Assembly: GCA_934101275.1 (NCBI GenBank)
Contig: CAKOQM010000005.1
Span: forward strand, 1 to 48,171
Direction: 5' to 3'
Length of the DNA stretch: 48,171 nucleotides
Origin: an uncultured Bacilli bacterium
Lineage (GTDB): Bacteria > Bacillota_I > Bacilli_A > RF39 > UBA660
The stretch's first letter is position 1; each line of letters starts with the position of its first letter. The notes beneath the pieces were generated by a model, which saw nothing but the letters and a program-made list of their open reading frames with translations, ran no database searches and was not told the origin of the DNA. Shown in pieces: positions 25,272 to 33,798 of this stretch. The position numbers and the translations under genes are program-made.

Positions 25272-27848
25272 TTACTTCGTATCGTACCAGTTTACTCCAT
25301 AATCGGCACTTACTTTTAAAGGAACGTCCAAGGTGATGGTATGAGTCATTTTGTCTTTAACAATTTTTTCTACTTGTTCTTTTTCTTCTTCAATAAGATC
25401 AAAAATAAGTTCATCGTGGACTTGTAAAATCATTTTACTTTTTAAATTTTGTTTCTTTAATTCATCATAAATTTCAACCATAGCTTTTTTGATAATATCT
25501 GCACTTGTTCCTTGAATAGGCGTGTTAAGTGCAATTCGTTCCCCCATTTGCCTTACCATATACTGTGGACTATTAAGTTCTGGAATAATTCTTCTTCTTT
25601 TTAAAAGTGTCCGTACAGACCCATTTTGAATGGCTTCTTTAACAATTTCATCCATGTATCTTTTTACTCCTGGATAAAGTTCATAATATTTTTCTATGAA
25701 TTCTTTGGCTTCTTTAGAACTGATTTCTAAGTTTTCGCCAAGACCATATCCACTGATACCATAGACAATTCCAAAAATAACTGCTTTAGCCGTACTACGC
25801 ATTTTTTTAGAAATTTCTTTTTCAGGAATACCATAAATATCACTAGCCACTTTGGTATGAATATCTTGGTCATTAATAAATGCTTCTTGTAATTCTTTAG
25901 AACCAGAAATATGGGCTAAAATACGGAGTTCAATTTGGCTGTAATCGGCACTTAAAAACAAGTCATTAACAGGTAAGAAAGCTTTTCTGATTTTTTTTCC
26001 TTCTTCATCACGAACAGGTATATTTTGTAAGTTTGGTTCCGTTGAAGAAAGACGTCCGGTTCTAGCAAAATTTTGTTTGAAAATCGTATGTATTTTACCA
26101 TCTTCCATTATATAATTTTGCATGCCTTCTAAATAAGTATCATAAAGTTTTCGTACATTTCTATATTCTAAAACCTTAGCAATAATAGGATGAACACCTA
26201 AAAGTTTATGAAGAACTTTTACGTCTGTTTTATAACCTTTTTCTGTTTTTTTACCACCTTGCAAACCAAGTTTAATAAATAGAATCTCTCCTAATTGTTT
26301 AGGACTAGCAATATTAAATTCTTCGCCGGCTAGTTCATGTATTTCTTTAGTCAAAATGTTAATTTTCTCTTTGGCTTCTTTTTTCATTTCCTCTAAAACA
26401 GACTTATCTACTTTAACACCTGTGATTTCCATATCAGCTAAAACAGGCGCTAAAGGCATTTCAATGTTTTTAAAAAGTTCATACATGTCATCTCTTTTAA
26501 TATCTAAAATAGCTCGGTCTCGTGTATCATAAATGAAACGGGCTTTTAAAACAATTTCTTTTTCTAAAGATTCATCTAAAATAATATCTTTTTTCCATAA
26601 ATTTTCTAAGAAATTTACATTATAACCGTTTGGTACCATATAAAAAGCAATATCATCTTTACTACTATCATCTAAAAGAGCTTTTAAAATCATTAAATCC
26701 GTATTACAAGAAGGCATTTTTATATTTAATCGATTCAAGGCTACAATGTTTTTCTTTAAGTCATAAGTATATAAAACCTTGTCTGCTATTTTGGCAAGAA
26801 CGGAAGAAATTTGGTCTTTGGAAACAAAATAATTTTTTTCTTCAGAAGATAAGCCCATACCAATAATATTGGCTTGATGATAATTATTTCCATCAAGTTC
26901 TAAATAAAGGGCATATTCTTCCTCATCAAAAGGCGTTTCTGATGTCACATTCTCATAAACAAATTCTTTTTCTGTATCTTCTTTTTGACGAAGATTTTTT
27001 AAAAAAGAATAAAATTCTAATTCTTCATATAAACTTTCTAATTCTTTTCCATCTAAAGGAGTATAACGAATATTTTCTAAATCTTTTACCTCTAAAGGAA
27101 CTTCTTTATAAATCGTGGCAATTTCTTTGCTCATAAAAGCATTGTCTTTGTCTTTCTCTAATTTTTCTTTTGTTTTTCCTTTAATACTTTCAATATTTTC
27201 ATAAATGCCTTCTAAAGTACCATATTCATGGAGTAAATGAAGTGCGGTTTTCTCCCCTATTCCAGACACACCCGGAATATTATCACTCGCATCGCCCGCT
27301 AGAGCTTTTAAATCAATAATGTGAATCGGATCCATGCCATAATCTTCTTTAAAAGTTTCCATATTATAACGAATATAATCTTTTTGTTTTAAAAGTTTCA
27401 TTTCAAGCTGAGGACTAATAAGTTGTAATAAATCCCTATCTGAACTAATAATACATCCTTCAAAGTCATCGTCTTCTTCTACCATACGTGCAAATGTTCC
27501 AATAATATCATCGGCTTCATATGGTGCTAATTCAAAATAAGGAATTCCCATAGCCTTTAATATTTTTCTAGCATAAGGCTCTTGCATATGAAGTTCCTCT
27601 GGCGTTTTTTTACGTCCTTCTTTATAAAAAGAATATTTCTCTTTTCGAAAATTTTTACCAATATCAAAAGCAACAGCTATATACTCTGGCTTTTCTTCAT
27701 GAATAATTTTATTCATCATACCAATAAAACCATATAAGGCATTCGTTGGAAATCCTTTAGAATTTCTTAGTAAAGAGCCTGAGTAGGCTGTCGCGTAATA
27801 ACTACGATAAATCAAATTGTTACCATCTACAAGAATTATTTTTTTCAT
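25272..27848 (-). CDS. polA: DNA polymerase I
   Basis: Repair and Okazaki-fragment polymerase, about 858 residues. The N-terminal 5'-3' nuclease domain (1-290) begins KIILVDGNNLIYRSYY and has ISSDRDLLQL and the H3TH motif NIPGVSGIGEKTA. The middle 3'-5' exonuclease-like domain lacks the DxE motif (it reads LYLELDG), so proofreading is probably lost, as in Bacillus. The polymerase domain has motif A (DYSQIELRILAH) and motif C (QVHDELIF). I chose ATG 27848, behind GGTGGAG. A TGG-TATAAT extended -10 lies at 27883-27878. Confidence 0.96.
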   Translation of the reverse strand: MKKIILVDGNNLIYRSYYATAYSGSLLRNSKGFPTNALYGFIGMMNKIIHEEKPEYIAVAFDIGKNFRKEKYSFYKEGRKKTPEELHMQEPYARKILKAMGIPYFELAPYEADDIIGTFARMVEEDDDFEGCIISSDRDLLQLISPQLEMKLLKQKDYIRYNMETFKEDYGMDPIHIIDLKALAGDASDNIPGVSGIGEKTALHLLHEYGTLEGIYENIESIKGKTKEKLEKDKDNAFMSKEIATIYKEVPLEVKDLENIRYTPLDGKELESLYEELEFYSFLKNLRQKEDTEKEFVYENVTSETPFDEEEYALYLELDGNNYHQANIIGMGLSSEEKNYFVSKDQISSVLAKIADKVLYTYDLKKNIVALNRLNIKMPSCNTDLMILKALLDDSSKDDIAFYMVPNGYNVNFLENLWKKDIILDESLEKEIVLKARFIYDTRDRAILDIKRDDMYELFKNIEMPLAPVLADMEITGVKVDKSVLEEMKKEAKEKINILTKEIHELAGEEFNIASPKQLGEILFIKLGLQGGKKTEKGYKTDVKVLHKLLGVHPIIAKVLEYRNVRKLYDTYLEGMQNYIMEDGKIHTIFKQNFARTGRLSSTEPNLQNIPVRDEEGKKIRKAFLPVNDLFLSADYSQIELRILAHISGSKELQEAFINDQDIHTKVASDIYGIPEKEISKKMRSTAKAVIFGIVYGISGYGLGENLEISSKEAKEFIEKYYELYPGVKRYMDEIVKEAIQNGSVRTLLKRRRIIPELNSPQYMVRQMGERIALNTPIQGTSADIIKKAMVEIYDELKKQNLKSKMILQVHDELIFDLIEEEKEQVEKIVKDKMTHTITLDVPLKVSADYGVNWYDTK

Positions 27849-27889
27849 TTCTCCACCCATACTTTCTTTCTTCGTCCATTATACCATAC

Positions 27890-27915
27890 AAAAAGAAGAA
27901 TCGACGTCATTCTTC
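27890..27915 (-). terminator. Terminator between membrane protein and polA
   Basis: GAAGAAT-7 nt-ATTCTTC (27915-27895), followed by TTTTTG on the minus strand. The plus strand also has a T run, so it may work both ways. Confidence 0.65.
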
Positions 27916-27920
27916 CTTTT

Positions 27921-28613
27921 TTAAGAATTAATTTTCTTAATTTCTTTAAAAACAAAGGACTCTCCATCAAACTCAAACTTATAAAGGTAAGTTTCTGCCT
28001 CTTCTAAATAGTCCTCGATTTTTATTGGTTCTTTTTTTTCTAACTCTTTATTTTGATAAATATCTCCATAAACATGAAGTCCATCATTTTTTTCTTCCGT
28101 AACAATTATCTTTTCTTCTACGTATAACACCGTGGCTGTTTTATAAGCTTTTGTTCTTTTTTTTAAAATATTTTTTGTATCCACATGATTACACTCCGTA
28201 TTTATTTTATAAGAATGTGTGATTTTATCATAAGTAAACTTACAAAGATTGGCGTTCAAAAAATATCCCGATTCATGAGCATAAGTCACTTTGCCAAATA
28301 TCTTTTTTATATAGGCATCCACATTTGTCTCGCTCACTTCCTTTTCACTTGAGTGATCCAAGAAATACCGTGAAATAGAAAGACCTAGAATATATTGATT
28401 AGAAAAAGTTCCCTTTTTATAAACATCGCTTTGAAAATCATAGTTACTTCCTGAATCAATACTTTTAAAAACTTCTTCTACTAAAACATCATTCACTGCG
28501 ATATCATTATAACTTTCTTCCTCTTTAGATTCTGATTTTAAAAACATATAAACAAAAAATAAAAGAGCTATAAACATTATCGTTATACTTCCCCAAAGAA
28601 ATATTTTTTTCAT
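27921..28613 (-). CDS. Unknown membrane-anchored protein
   Basis: A 230-residue protein with an N-terminal membrane anchor (residues 2-25, KIFLWGSITIMFIALLFFVY) and an extracellular domain of about 200 residues without recognised motifs; two Cys (in NLCKF and TECNH) could form a disulfide. The domain reads like a lipocalin/cystatin-like mixed fold, but that is a guess. The first 55 codons lie in a perfect 288-bp tandem duplication, so a second copy of the N-terminus stands directly upstream. Confidence 0.8.
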   Translation of the reverse strand: MKKIFLWGSITIMFIALLFFVYMFLKSESKEEESYNDIAVNDVLVEEVFKSIDSGSNYDFQSDVYKKGTFSNQYILGLSISRYFLDHSSEKEVSETNVDAYIKKIFGKVTYAHESGYFLNANLCKFTYDKITHSYKINTECNHVDTKNILKKRTKAYKTATVLYVEEKIIVTEEKNDGLHVYGDIYQNKELEKKEPIKIEDYLEEAETYLYKFEFDGESFVFKEIKKINS

Positions 28614-29025
28614 AAATTACTACCTTCTTCTTGTACTATTTTACCATATTTTACGAAAAAAAGTGTCTCTTTTGACACTTTAGATAGATTCAACATTCAC
28701 ATCGACTCTAGGAAGCTTATATTGATAAGCATAAACTCCTGAATCAATACTTTTAAAAACTTCTTCTACTAAAACATCATTCACTGCGATATCATTATAA
28801 CTTTCTTCCTCTTTAGATTCTGATTTTAAAAACATATAAACAAAAAATAAAAGAGCTATAAACATTATCGTTATACTTCCCCAAAGAAATATTTTTTTCA
28901 TAAATTACTACCTTCTTCTTGTACTATTTTACCATATTTTACGAAAAAAAGTGTCTCTTTTGACACTTTAGATAGATTCAACATTCACATCGACTCTAGG
29001 AAGCTTATATTGATAAGCATAAACT
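28449..29025. repeat. Perfect 288-bp tandem duplication
   Basis: 28449-28736 and 28737-29024 read identically. The unit contains the last 18 codons of khpA, the spacer, and the first 55 codons of the membrane-protein gene. At the join, khpA-derived ACT meets CCTGAATC with only a base or two of shared sequence. No divergence is visible, so it is either very recent or an assembly artefact. Confidence 0.95.
28680..28901 (-). pseudogene. Chimeric ORF from the tandem duplication
   Basis: A 73-residue frame created by the duplication: residues 1-55 repeat the N-terminus of the downstream membrane protein (membrane anchor included), and residues 56-73 are the last 18 residues of KhpA (VYAYQYKLPRVDVNVESI), read in frame by chance. 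It has the same start and ribosome site as the intact gene, so it is likely translated into a membrane-anchored stub. Confidence 0.85.
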
Positions 29026-29213
29026 GCTATAAGGGTTCTTATAGCTTGAATCGTTTTACCATTCTTACCAATAACCCGTCCTATATCCTCTTTAGATACC
29101 ATAATATCTAACTTGATCTTATCTTCTAACTCAAATGTTGAAACTTTTAATAAATCTGGTTCACAGACAATACTTTTGAGAAGTACTTCTGCATAACTAC
29201 TTAATTCCTTCAT
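28968..29213 (-). CDS. khpA: KH-domain RNA-binding protein KhpA
   Basis: An 81-residue single KH domain with the RNA-binding loop GKNG (residues 49-52 in GRVIGKNGKT). In Firmicutes KhpA partners with KhpB/EloR in RNA binding and control of cell elongation. The classical place is next to rpsP; here its ATG overlaps the rpsP stop by one base (TAATG). The end of the gene is also present in the tandem duplication. Confidence 0.93.
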   Translation of the reverse strand: MKELSSYAEVLLKSIVCEPDLLKVSTFELEDKIKLDIMVSKEDIGRVIGKNGKTIQAIRTLIAVYAYQYKLPRVDVNVESI

Positions 29214-29488
29214 TATTTACCTGCTTTTTTAGATTCAGCAAATTTTTTCATAATACCTTGTTTACTTAAGATACTACGAACTGTTTCTGTAGGAATAGCC
29301 CCATTAGAAAGCCAGTACATTGCTTTTTCTTCATTAACAGTAACAACATCTTGTCCTTTAACAGGATTGTATGTTCCAACGATTTCTAAAAATCTACCAT
29401 CTCTTGGGCTTCTTGAATCAGCCGCAACAATACGATAGAAAGGTTTAGCTTTTGAGCCCATTCTTTTAAGTCTTAACTTAACAGCCAT
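29213..29488 (-). CDS. rpsP: Ribosomal protein S16
   Basis: Small-subunit protein S16, 91 residues from ATG 29488, which follows GGAGG; longer frames upstream of it are not needed. MAVKLRLKRMGSKAKPFYRI and SPRDGRFLE are family hallmarks. Promoter TTGACA-17-TAGTAT lies at 29542-29514. It is co-transcribed with khpA. Confidence 0.97.
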   Translation of the reverse strand: MAVKLRLKRMGSKAKPFYRIVAADSRSPRDGRFLEIVGTYNPVKGQDVVTVNEEKAMYWLSNGAIPTETVRSILSKQGIMKKFAESKKAGK

Positions 29489-29513
29489 GATATTACCTCC
29501 TTTGTCAATAAAT

Positions 29514-29542
29514 ATACTAACAAACAAATACCACGATGTCAA
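29514..29542 (-). promoter_or_regulatory. Promoter of rpsP-khpA
   Basis: TTGACA (29542-29537), 17-bp spacer, TAGTAT (29519-29514), 26 bases before the start codon. Confidence 0.8.
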
Positions 29543-29555
29543 TAAAAAAATGTTG

Positions 29556-29586
29556 ACAGTAAAAAAGAACACAAGATTCGTGTTCT
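29556..29586 (-). terminator. Terminator of cotE
   Basis: AGAACAC-7 nt-GTGTTCT (29586-29566) followed by TTTTTT on the minus strand. Confidence 0.8.
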
Positions 29587-30106
29587 ATTCTAAATAGTTT
29601 TCGTTAACATCATCAATGGAACTCATGTCTTCTTCATCAACGATTTCATCATAATCATCGTCCATATCTTCAATAGGAACTTTTATCTTTGTATCGCCAA
29701 CAATTTCAACGCCTAATTCTTTTTCAATGTCTAAAACAATATTACCATCTTTTACTTCGACATTTGTTACAGTTGGTTGTTTTAAACTTCGGACGATAAT
29801 TTCTGAATTATTCGTTAAGGTTGCTGCATCCTTTAAAGGAACATTTAGTAATTCATTATAAGCAAATTTTTTCGTGTTGACTTTAGTCTTCGTATCATTA
29901 TCATAAGAATACCAAACATTCACATCAAAAGAACCATTGACTCCTACCTTTCCATTTGCATTAGATCCTGAAAAATTATGATTGATAACCCAACAGCCTA
30001 AAACGGTATCACAAGCTTCATCGGGTGTAAAAGAAAAATGCATTTGATTTGTTTTTTTAGCTTTACCAATCACGGCTTTGGTTACAATCTCTTTAAAACT
30101 TGCCAC
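29585..30106 (-). CDS. cotE: Outer spore coat morphogenetic protein CotE
   Basis: A 173-residue protein that matches Bacillus CotE along its length: ASFKEIVTKAVIGKAKK at the start, GCWVINHNF, NGSFDVNVWYSYDNDTKTKV (Bacillus: GYYDINVWYSYADNTKT), VRSLKQPT, and a very acidic tail (MDDDYDEIVDEEDM). CotE directs assembly of the outer coat around the forespore in the mother cell. Together with gpr next door it argues that the organism can form endospores or descends recently from spore formers. Confidence 0.88.
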   Translation of the reverse strand: MASFKEIVTKAVIGKAKKTNQMHFSFTPDEACDTVLGCWVINHNFSGSNANGKVGVNGSFDVNVWYSYDNDTKTKVNTKKFAYNELLNVPLKDAATLTNNSEIIVRSLKQPTVTNVEVKDGNIVLDIEKELGVEIVGDTKIKVPIEDMDDDYDEIVDEEDMSSIDDVNENYLE

Positions 30107-30166
30107 TCTATCACCTCTATTGTAATGTATGCTTTTTTCTGTGTTTTTGTACCATGAAACACATTT

Positions 30167-30901
30167 TTAAGCGAGAATTAATTCATTAAAGGCTTCTGAA
30201 ACTACCTTAGCCATGATATGGATATCTTTTTCTAATAGATAATGGTTCAAATAAGTCTTGTGAAAAGTAAACATTGTGGGATATCCTACCGTTAAAACGG
30301 GAATATCAAACGTCTTACGACTAATTTCTTTGTTACTTCGCAGTTTGCTTGCCAAACAAATACCACAGTCATTTACTTCGAGTGTTCGATTTAAACTTTC
30401 AAAATGATTTGTTTTAAAGGAATCTATTAAAATAATAATATCAGGTTTTAAAGAACGGACCACCATCTCAATAAGACGAAAGGAAGAAATACCGGTTTTG
30501 CTTTGGGTATCGGGTGAAAAAAGCGCTACTTTGGGTATCGTCAAAAAATCATTATAAGCATTCGTAGCAATTAAGTTATCTAACACCTTAGGTCCAAAGC
30601 TATCGCCTAAGATATCTTTGGCTCCTAAACCTAAAAATAAGATCGGCCCTCCTTTATGATATTTTTTTAAAAAAGATTTTAGTGTTTTTTTTAAAACCTT
30701 TTTTAAAACTTCTTGTTCTTCATATAAAACTCTATCATCAAAAGAAAAAAGAAAATAATCCCCCGCCTCTTCTCCTGTCACTTTCTTATCTTTTTCTAAA
30801 AGTAAGTAATGATTAATCAAAACATCTTTTTCTTTGGAAGAACCAATAAGTTTTTCTTTTCCAAGGGTCGATGCCACATCTAAAAGAATTTTACGATTCA
30901 T
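30167..30901 (-). CDS. gpr: Germination protease GPR, short form
   Basis: Spore protease that degrades small acid-soluble proteins at germination. Family motifs are conserved: LFLGLGAKDILGDSFGPKVL with the catalytic Asp (D100), KTGISSF, KPDIIILIDSF with the second Asp (D160), a CGI segment and TFDIPVLTVGYPTMF. At 244 residues it is far shorter than the roughly 370 of Bacillus GPR; an N-terminal propeptide and a C-terminal part are missing or reduced. I chose ATG 30901 behind GGGTGAT. It lies 60 bases upstream of cotE on the same strand. Confidence 0.82.
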   Translation of the reverse strand: MNRKILLDVASTLGKEKLIGSSKEKDVLINHYLLLEKDKKVTGEEAGDYFLFSFDDRVLYEEQEVLKKVLKKTLKSFLKKYHKGGPILFLGLGAKDILGDSFGPKVLDNLIATNAYNDFLTIPKVALFSPDTQSKTGISSFRLIEMVVRSLKPDIIILIDSFKTNHFESLNRTLEVNDCGICLASKLRSNKEISRKTFDIPVLTVGYPTMFTFHKTYLNHYLLEKDIHIMAKVVSEAFNELILA

Positions 30902-30943
30902 ACTATCACCCATATTAATATGGTTAAAATGAAAAAAAATATG

Positions 30944-31171
30944 TTAACGAATCACAAATTCACCAACATATTTTGAAGCATAATTTTGTTTCATTTGTCT
31001 TAAAAATTGCCTATTATGAAAAGCCTGATTATGATTTTTAATGACAATTTTAGAAACACCATAATCCTCTATTATTCGAAATATTTTAGCTTCCATTTGA
31101 TTATAATCCTTGGTATCTAAAGCATCCATAATATCGACATAAAGGGTTTCATTTTGATAATATAAATCCAT
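30944..31171 (-). CDS. Unknown small protein upstream of gpr
   Basis: A protein of 75 residues from ATG 31171 (ribosome site GGTGATAAAA). The pattern of a short strand, helix and a VSKIVIKNH strand is loosely like a partial STAS domain, but too short to be sure. By position it may belong with the gpr/cotE sporulation genes. Confidence 0.6.
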   Translation of the reverse strand: MDLYYQNETLYVDIMDALDTKDYNQMEAKIFRIIEDYGVSKIVIKNHNQAFHNRQFLRQMKQNYASKYVGEFVIR

Positions 31172-31235
31172 TTTTATCACCGATAACACTGTATCAGATT
31201 AACCTTATAAAAAAAAGACTTTCGACATAATAAGC

Positions 31236-31258
31236 TAAAAAAAAGGCCTTAGGCCTTA
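31236..31258 (-). terminator. Terminator of yqeY
   Basis: AAGGCC-TAA-GGCCTT followed by TTTTTT on the minus strand, overlapping the yqeY stop. Confidence 0.75.
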
Positions 31259-31696
31259 AAATTTACTTTTAACAAGTTGGCTTACGAAAGACATATCCGC
31301 TTGATTACCAATTTTATCGGTTAAATATTTCATTACTTTACCCATATCTTTAATACTTTCTGGTTTTAATTCTAAGAAAGCTTCTTCTACTTCTTTGGTA
31401 ATTTGTTCTTCACTCAACTCTTCAGGTAAATAAATTTTTAAAATATCAATTTCTTTTTGTAAATCTTGAAGTTCTTCCGTCTTACCATATTTTTCAAACT
31501 CTGTCATAGAATCTTTTCTTTGTTTAACGCTCCTTTTGATAACACCCATAACTTCTTTATCATCTAATTCTTTTTTTAAATTAATTTTTTCTAATTGTAA
31601 AGAACTTTTAAGCATTCTTAAGACAGACAATTTAAATTTGTCGCCTTCTTTCATTGCATTTTTCATATCTAAAGCTATTTGTTCATTTAGATTCAT
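31256..31696 (-). CDS. yqeY: YqeY/GatB-like protein
   Basis: A 146-residue GatB/YqeY-domain protein. Helical N-terminus with ALDMKNAMKEGDKFKLSVLR and C-terminal domain with LPEELSEEQI and DMGKVMKYL, typical for the family. It resembles the tail domain of GatB and may bind tRNA, but its function is not settled. It follows rpsU, the usual order in Firmicutes, with a terminator between them. Confidence 0.92.
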   Translation of the reverse strand: MNLNEQIALDMKNAMKEGDKFKLSVLRMLKSSLQLEKINLKKELDDKEVMGVIKRSVKQRKDSMTEFEKYGKTEELQDLQKEIDILKIYLPEELSEEQITKEVEEAFLELKPESIKDMGKVMKYLTDKIGNQADMSFVSQLVKSKF

Positions 31697-31744
31697 AATG
31701 TTTCCTCTTTTCTTGTTTTTATTTTACTACAATATAGAAAAAAA

Positions 31745-31764
31745 ATACAGTTCAAACTGTATCT
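31745..31764 (-). terminator. Terminator after rpsU
   Basis: ATACAGTT-TG-AACTGTAT followed by TTTTTTTT on the minus strand. It stands between rpsU and yqeY and may be partial. Confidence 0.7.
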
Positions 31765-31955
31765 TAGTAACTACGATGTTTACGAGAATTACGAATATTT
31801 TTCTTCTTTTCTTCTCTTTTCTTTACTCCTGGTTTTTCGTAATGTTTTCTTTTTTTAACTTCTGAAGGGACACCACTTTTTGCAACAACGACTTTCCATC
31901 TTTTTAATGCCTTATCAATATCGCCATCTTTAACTATAACTTTATTGGAATTCAT
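31764..31955 (-). CDS. rpsU: Ribosomal protein S21
   Basis: Small-subunit protein S21, 63 residues, with the family signature DGDIDKALKRWKVVVAKSG, then a very basic tail (KKREEKKKNIRNSRKHRSY). Promoter TTGCAT-17-TATAAT with a TGT extension lies at 32019-31991. Confidence 0.95.
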   Translation of the reverse strand: MNSNKVIVKDGDIDKALKRWKVVVAKSGVPSEVKKRKHYEKPGVKKREEKKKNIRNSRKHRSY

Positions 31956-31990
31956 GCTATTTCACCCTCCCTTCGTCATTTCTACAATTG

Positions 31991-32019
31991 ATTATAACAC
32001 TTGCATTTTCCATATGCAA
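31991..32019 (-). promoter_or_regulatory. Promoter of rpsU
   Basis: TTGCAT (32019-32014), 17-bp spacer ending in TGT, TATAAT (31996-31991). Confidence 0.75.
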
Positions 32020-32092
32020 GAAAAAAAACGCACATTAAGGCGCAAAAGCTCGAATTTTACCGCCTTTATGAAAGACGATTCGCTATTTTTTA

Positions 32093-32121
32093 TTGTAAAT
32101 TCCTTTAAAAGATGCTATTCT
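32093..32121 (+). promoter_or_regulatory. Promoter of the 32148 gene
   Basis: TTGTAA (32093-32098), 17-bp spacer, TATTCT (32116-32121), 26 bases before the start of the only plus-strand gene in this part. Confidence 0.5.
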
Positions 32122-32147
32122 TTTTTTAGAAAAGGAGATTTTTAGAA

Positions 32148-32636
32148 ATGAAAAAAGTTAATGTAAATGGATTCAGTGTTCAAATTGCAAACGGTAACTT
32201 ATTACTAGGGCAAGAATCTTATGGAAATGTCGGCACTTTATTAGGGGTTATCGAAGATAATTCGGATTACTATGCTGTTATGGAAAATGAACAACATCTA
32301 TATTATAAAAAAGCCGTAATAGATACCACAGTAGAACAACAAAAGAAAGGACCTGTTATTTCACAATCATTATTTTTAGGAGAAGAAAACTTCTTAATAA
32401 GTCCATCTGTTGAAGATTATATAAAAGAATCAATAAAAACAACGAATGATTTAAATAGAATTGGAAATGGTGAAGTTAACATTGATATTCTTTTATCACA
32501 ACAAACACCTACGGTTTATGTAGGCTCTGATCAACTTATTAGTTATTTACATAAACTTAAGAAAAACAATCCAAGTTTTCCTTTAATAGCAAGTTTAAGC
32601 TTATATCCTTATCAAGAAAAAAATAAAAGCCTATAA
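32148..32636 (+). CDS. Unknown soluble protein
   Basis: A 162-residue plus-strand protein with a strong ribosome site (AAAAGGAG). It has no signal peptide, membrane helix or known motif. The N-terminus (KKVNVNGFSVQIANGNLLLG) looks beta-rich. It stands alone among minus-strand genes, with its own promoter and terminator. Function unknown. Confidence 0.75.
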   Translation: MKKVNVNGFSVQIANGNLLLGQESYGNVGTLLGVIEDNSDYYAVMENEQHLYYKKAVIDTTVEQQKKGPVISQSLFLGEENFLISPSVEDYIKESIKTTNDLNRIGNGEVNIDILLSQQTPTVYVGSDQLISYLHKLKKNNPSFPLIASLSLYPYQEKNKSL

Positions 32637-32639
32637 AAA

Positions 32640-32695
32640 TGAATAAAAAAACTATCTAATATTACTTCTGTAAGTTAGGTAGTTTTTTCTATATA
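32640..32695. terminator. Bidirectional terminator
   Basis: AACTATCTAA (32650-32659) pairs with TTAGGTAGTT (32675-32684), one G-U. T runs follow on both strands, so it can end both the plus-strand gene and frr from the other side. Confidence 0.8.
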
Positions 32696-32701
32696 TCATT
32701 T

Positions 32702-33229
32702 TTAAACGCTCATAAGTTCTTTTTCTTTTTCTTTAAATTTCTCATCAACAATTTTGTTATATTTATTAATAAGTTCTTGGATAGATTCAAGTTCTTTTTT
32801 TTCTTCGTCTTCTGGTAACTCTAAAAGTCTTATTTCATCATTAGCGTCTTGTCTAATGTTTCTTAAAGCAATTTTAGCTTCTTCGCATTCTTTTTTAGCT
32901 TCTTTAACGTATTCTCTTCGTCTATCTTCCGTAAGTTCAGGAATAGTTAAAATGATCATTTCACCATTATTTGTAGGTGTAATACCAATATTAGCTTCAT
33001 GAATAGCTCTTTCTATATCTTTTAAAGCTCCTCTGTCAAAAGGTTTAATCATTAATTGTCTTGCTTCTGGAACCGTAATATTACAAAGACTTTGTAAAGG
33101 TGTTAAAGCTCCATAATAAGAGACCATAATACCACTTACCATAGCTGGATTGGCTCTTCCTGCTCGAATATTTAAAAGTCTATTATCTAAACTTTCCATT
33201 GCTTTTTGCATTTGTTTTTCTGTATTCAT
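32702..33229 (-). CDS. frr: Ribosome recycling factor
   Basis: Splits terminated ribosomes together with EF-G. 175 residues, slightly shorter than the usual 185: the N-terminus starts at NTEKQMQKAMESLDNRLLNIR, so some leading residues are missing. RAGRANPAMV, YYGALTPLQSLCNITVPEAR and LTEDRRREYVKEAKKECEEAK are family signatures. In most Firmicutes pyrH stands between tsf and frr; here two membrane thioredoxin-fold genes occupy that place. Confidence 0.96.
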   Translation of the reverse strand: MNTEKQMQKAMESLDNRLLNIRAGRANPAMVSGIMVSYYGALTPLQSLCNITVPEARQLMIKPFDRGALKDIERAIHEANIGITPTNNGEMIILTIPELTEDRRREYVKEAKKECEEAKIALRNIRQDANDEIRLLELPEDEEKKELESIQELINKYNKIVDEKFKEKEKELMSV

Positions 33230-33243
33230 ATTTATCCTCTTTC

Positions 33244-33798
33244 TTAACTTTCTATAATTCCATTAAAGATTAAAAAATCTTCAATTTTATCTTTATTTGT
33301 TTCTCCTACCATATCGTCTTTTAATAAACCATTTTCAAAATACATAAGATAAGGTGTGTAAATAATTTTGACATTTATTTTTTCATCCACTTCTTGAAAT
33401 TTTTTTAAAGATTCCATAGAATTATCATATAGATCTTTATTAAAATAATATATGTCAACTTTTCTTTTATCGTAATCCTCTTCTAAAACAGGAAGCATTT
33501 TTTCACAAACTACACAATCACTTTTAGAAGAAAGCAGTAAAAAGTTTTCTTTTTGATTTACTTTTTCTAAAACTTCATCCAAACTTAATTCCTGTAAAAA
33601 AGAAATTGTATAGTTCTCTTTCTCAGCTCCCCCAAAAACTTTATTATTGGGGTTGGGATTACTTTTGAAAAAATGAAGGGCAATTTGATCTCCCATGGCA
33701 ATGAAGACGATAACAATAACGATAAAAATGCAATAAAGTATTTCATTTCTTTTTTTATCCTCTAGGTTATTGATTTCTTTTTTATTCTTCTGCATCAT
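33244..33798 (-). CDS. Membrane-anchored thioredoxin-fold protein with CxxC
   Basis: About 184 residues: an N-terminal membrane helix (about 22-42) and a thioredoxin-like domain with SKSDCVVCEKMLPVL, a CVVC active-site-type motif, outside the membrane. It resembles bacteriocin-transport-accessory/thiol-disulfide proteins. The start overlaps the preceding gene; ATG 33798 and GTG 33804 are both possible behind AGGTGA. A redox role in folding or maintaining surface or envelope proteins is inference. Confidence 0.78.
   Translation of the reverse strand: MMQKNKKEINNLEDKKRNEILYCIFIVIVIVFIAMGDQIALHFFKSNPNPNNKVFGGAEKENYTISFLQELSLDEVLEKVNQKENFLLLSSKSDCVVCEKMLPVLEEDYDKRKVDIYYFNKDLYDNSMESLKKFQEVDEKINVKIIYTPYLMYFENGLLKDDMVGETNKDKIEDFLIFNGIIES

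Noticed and set aside
29489..29572. Longer N-terminus for ribosomal protein S16
   Set aside because: The extension covers the promoter and the GGAGG site; the start at 29488 fits the family.
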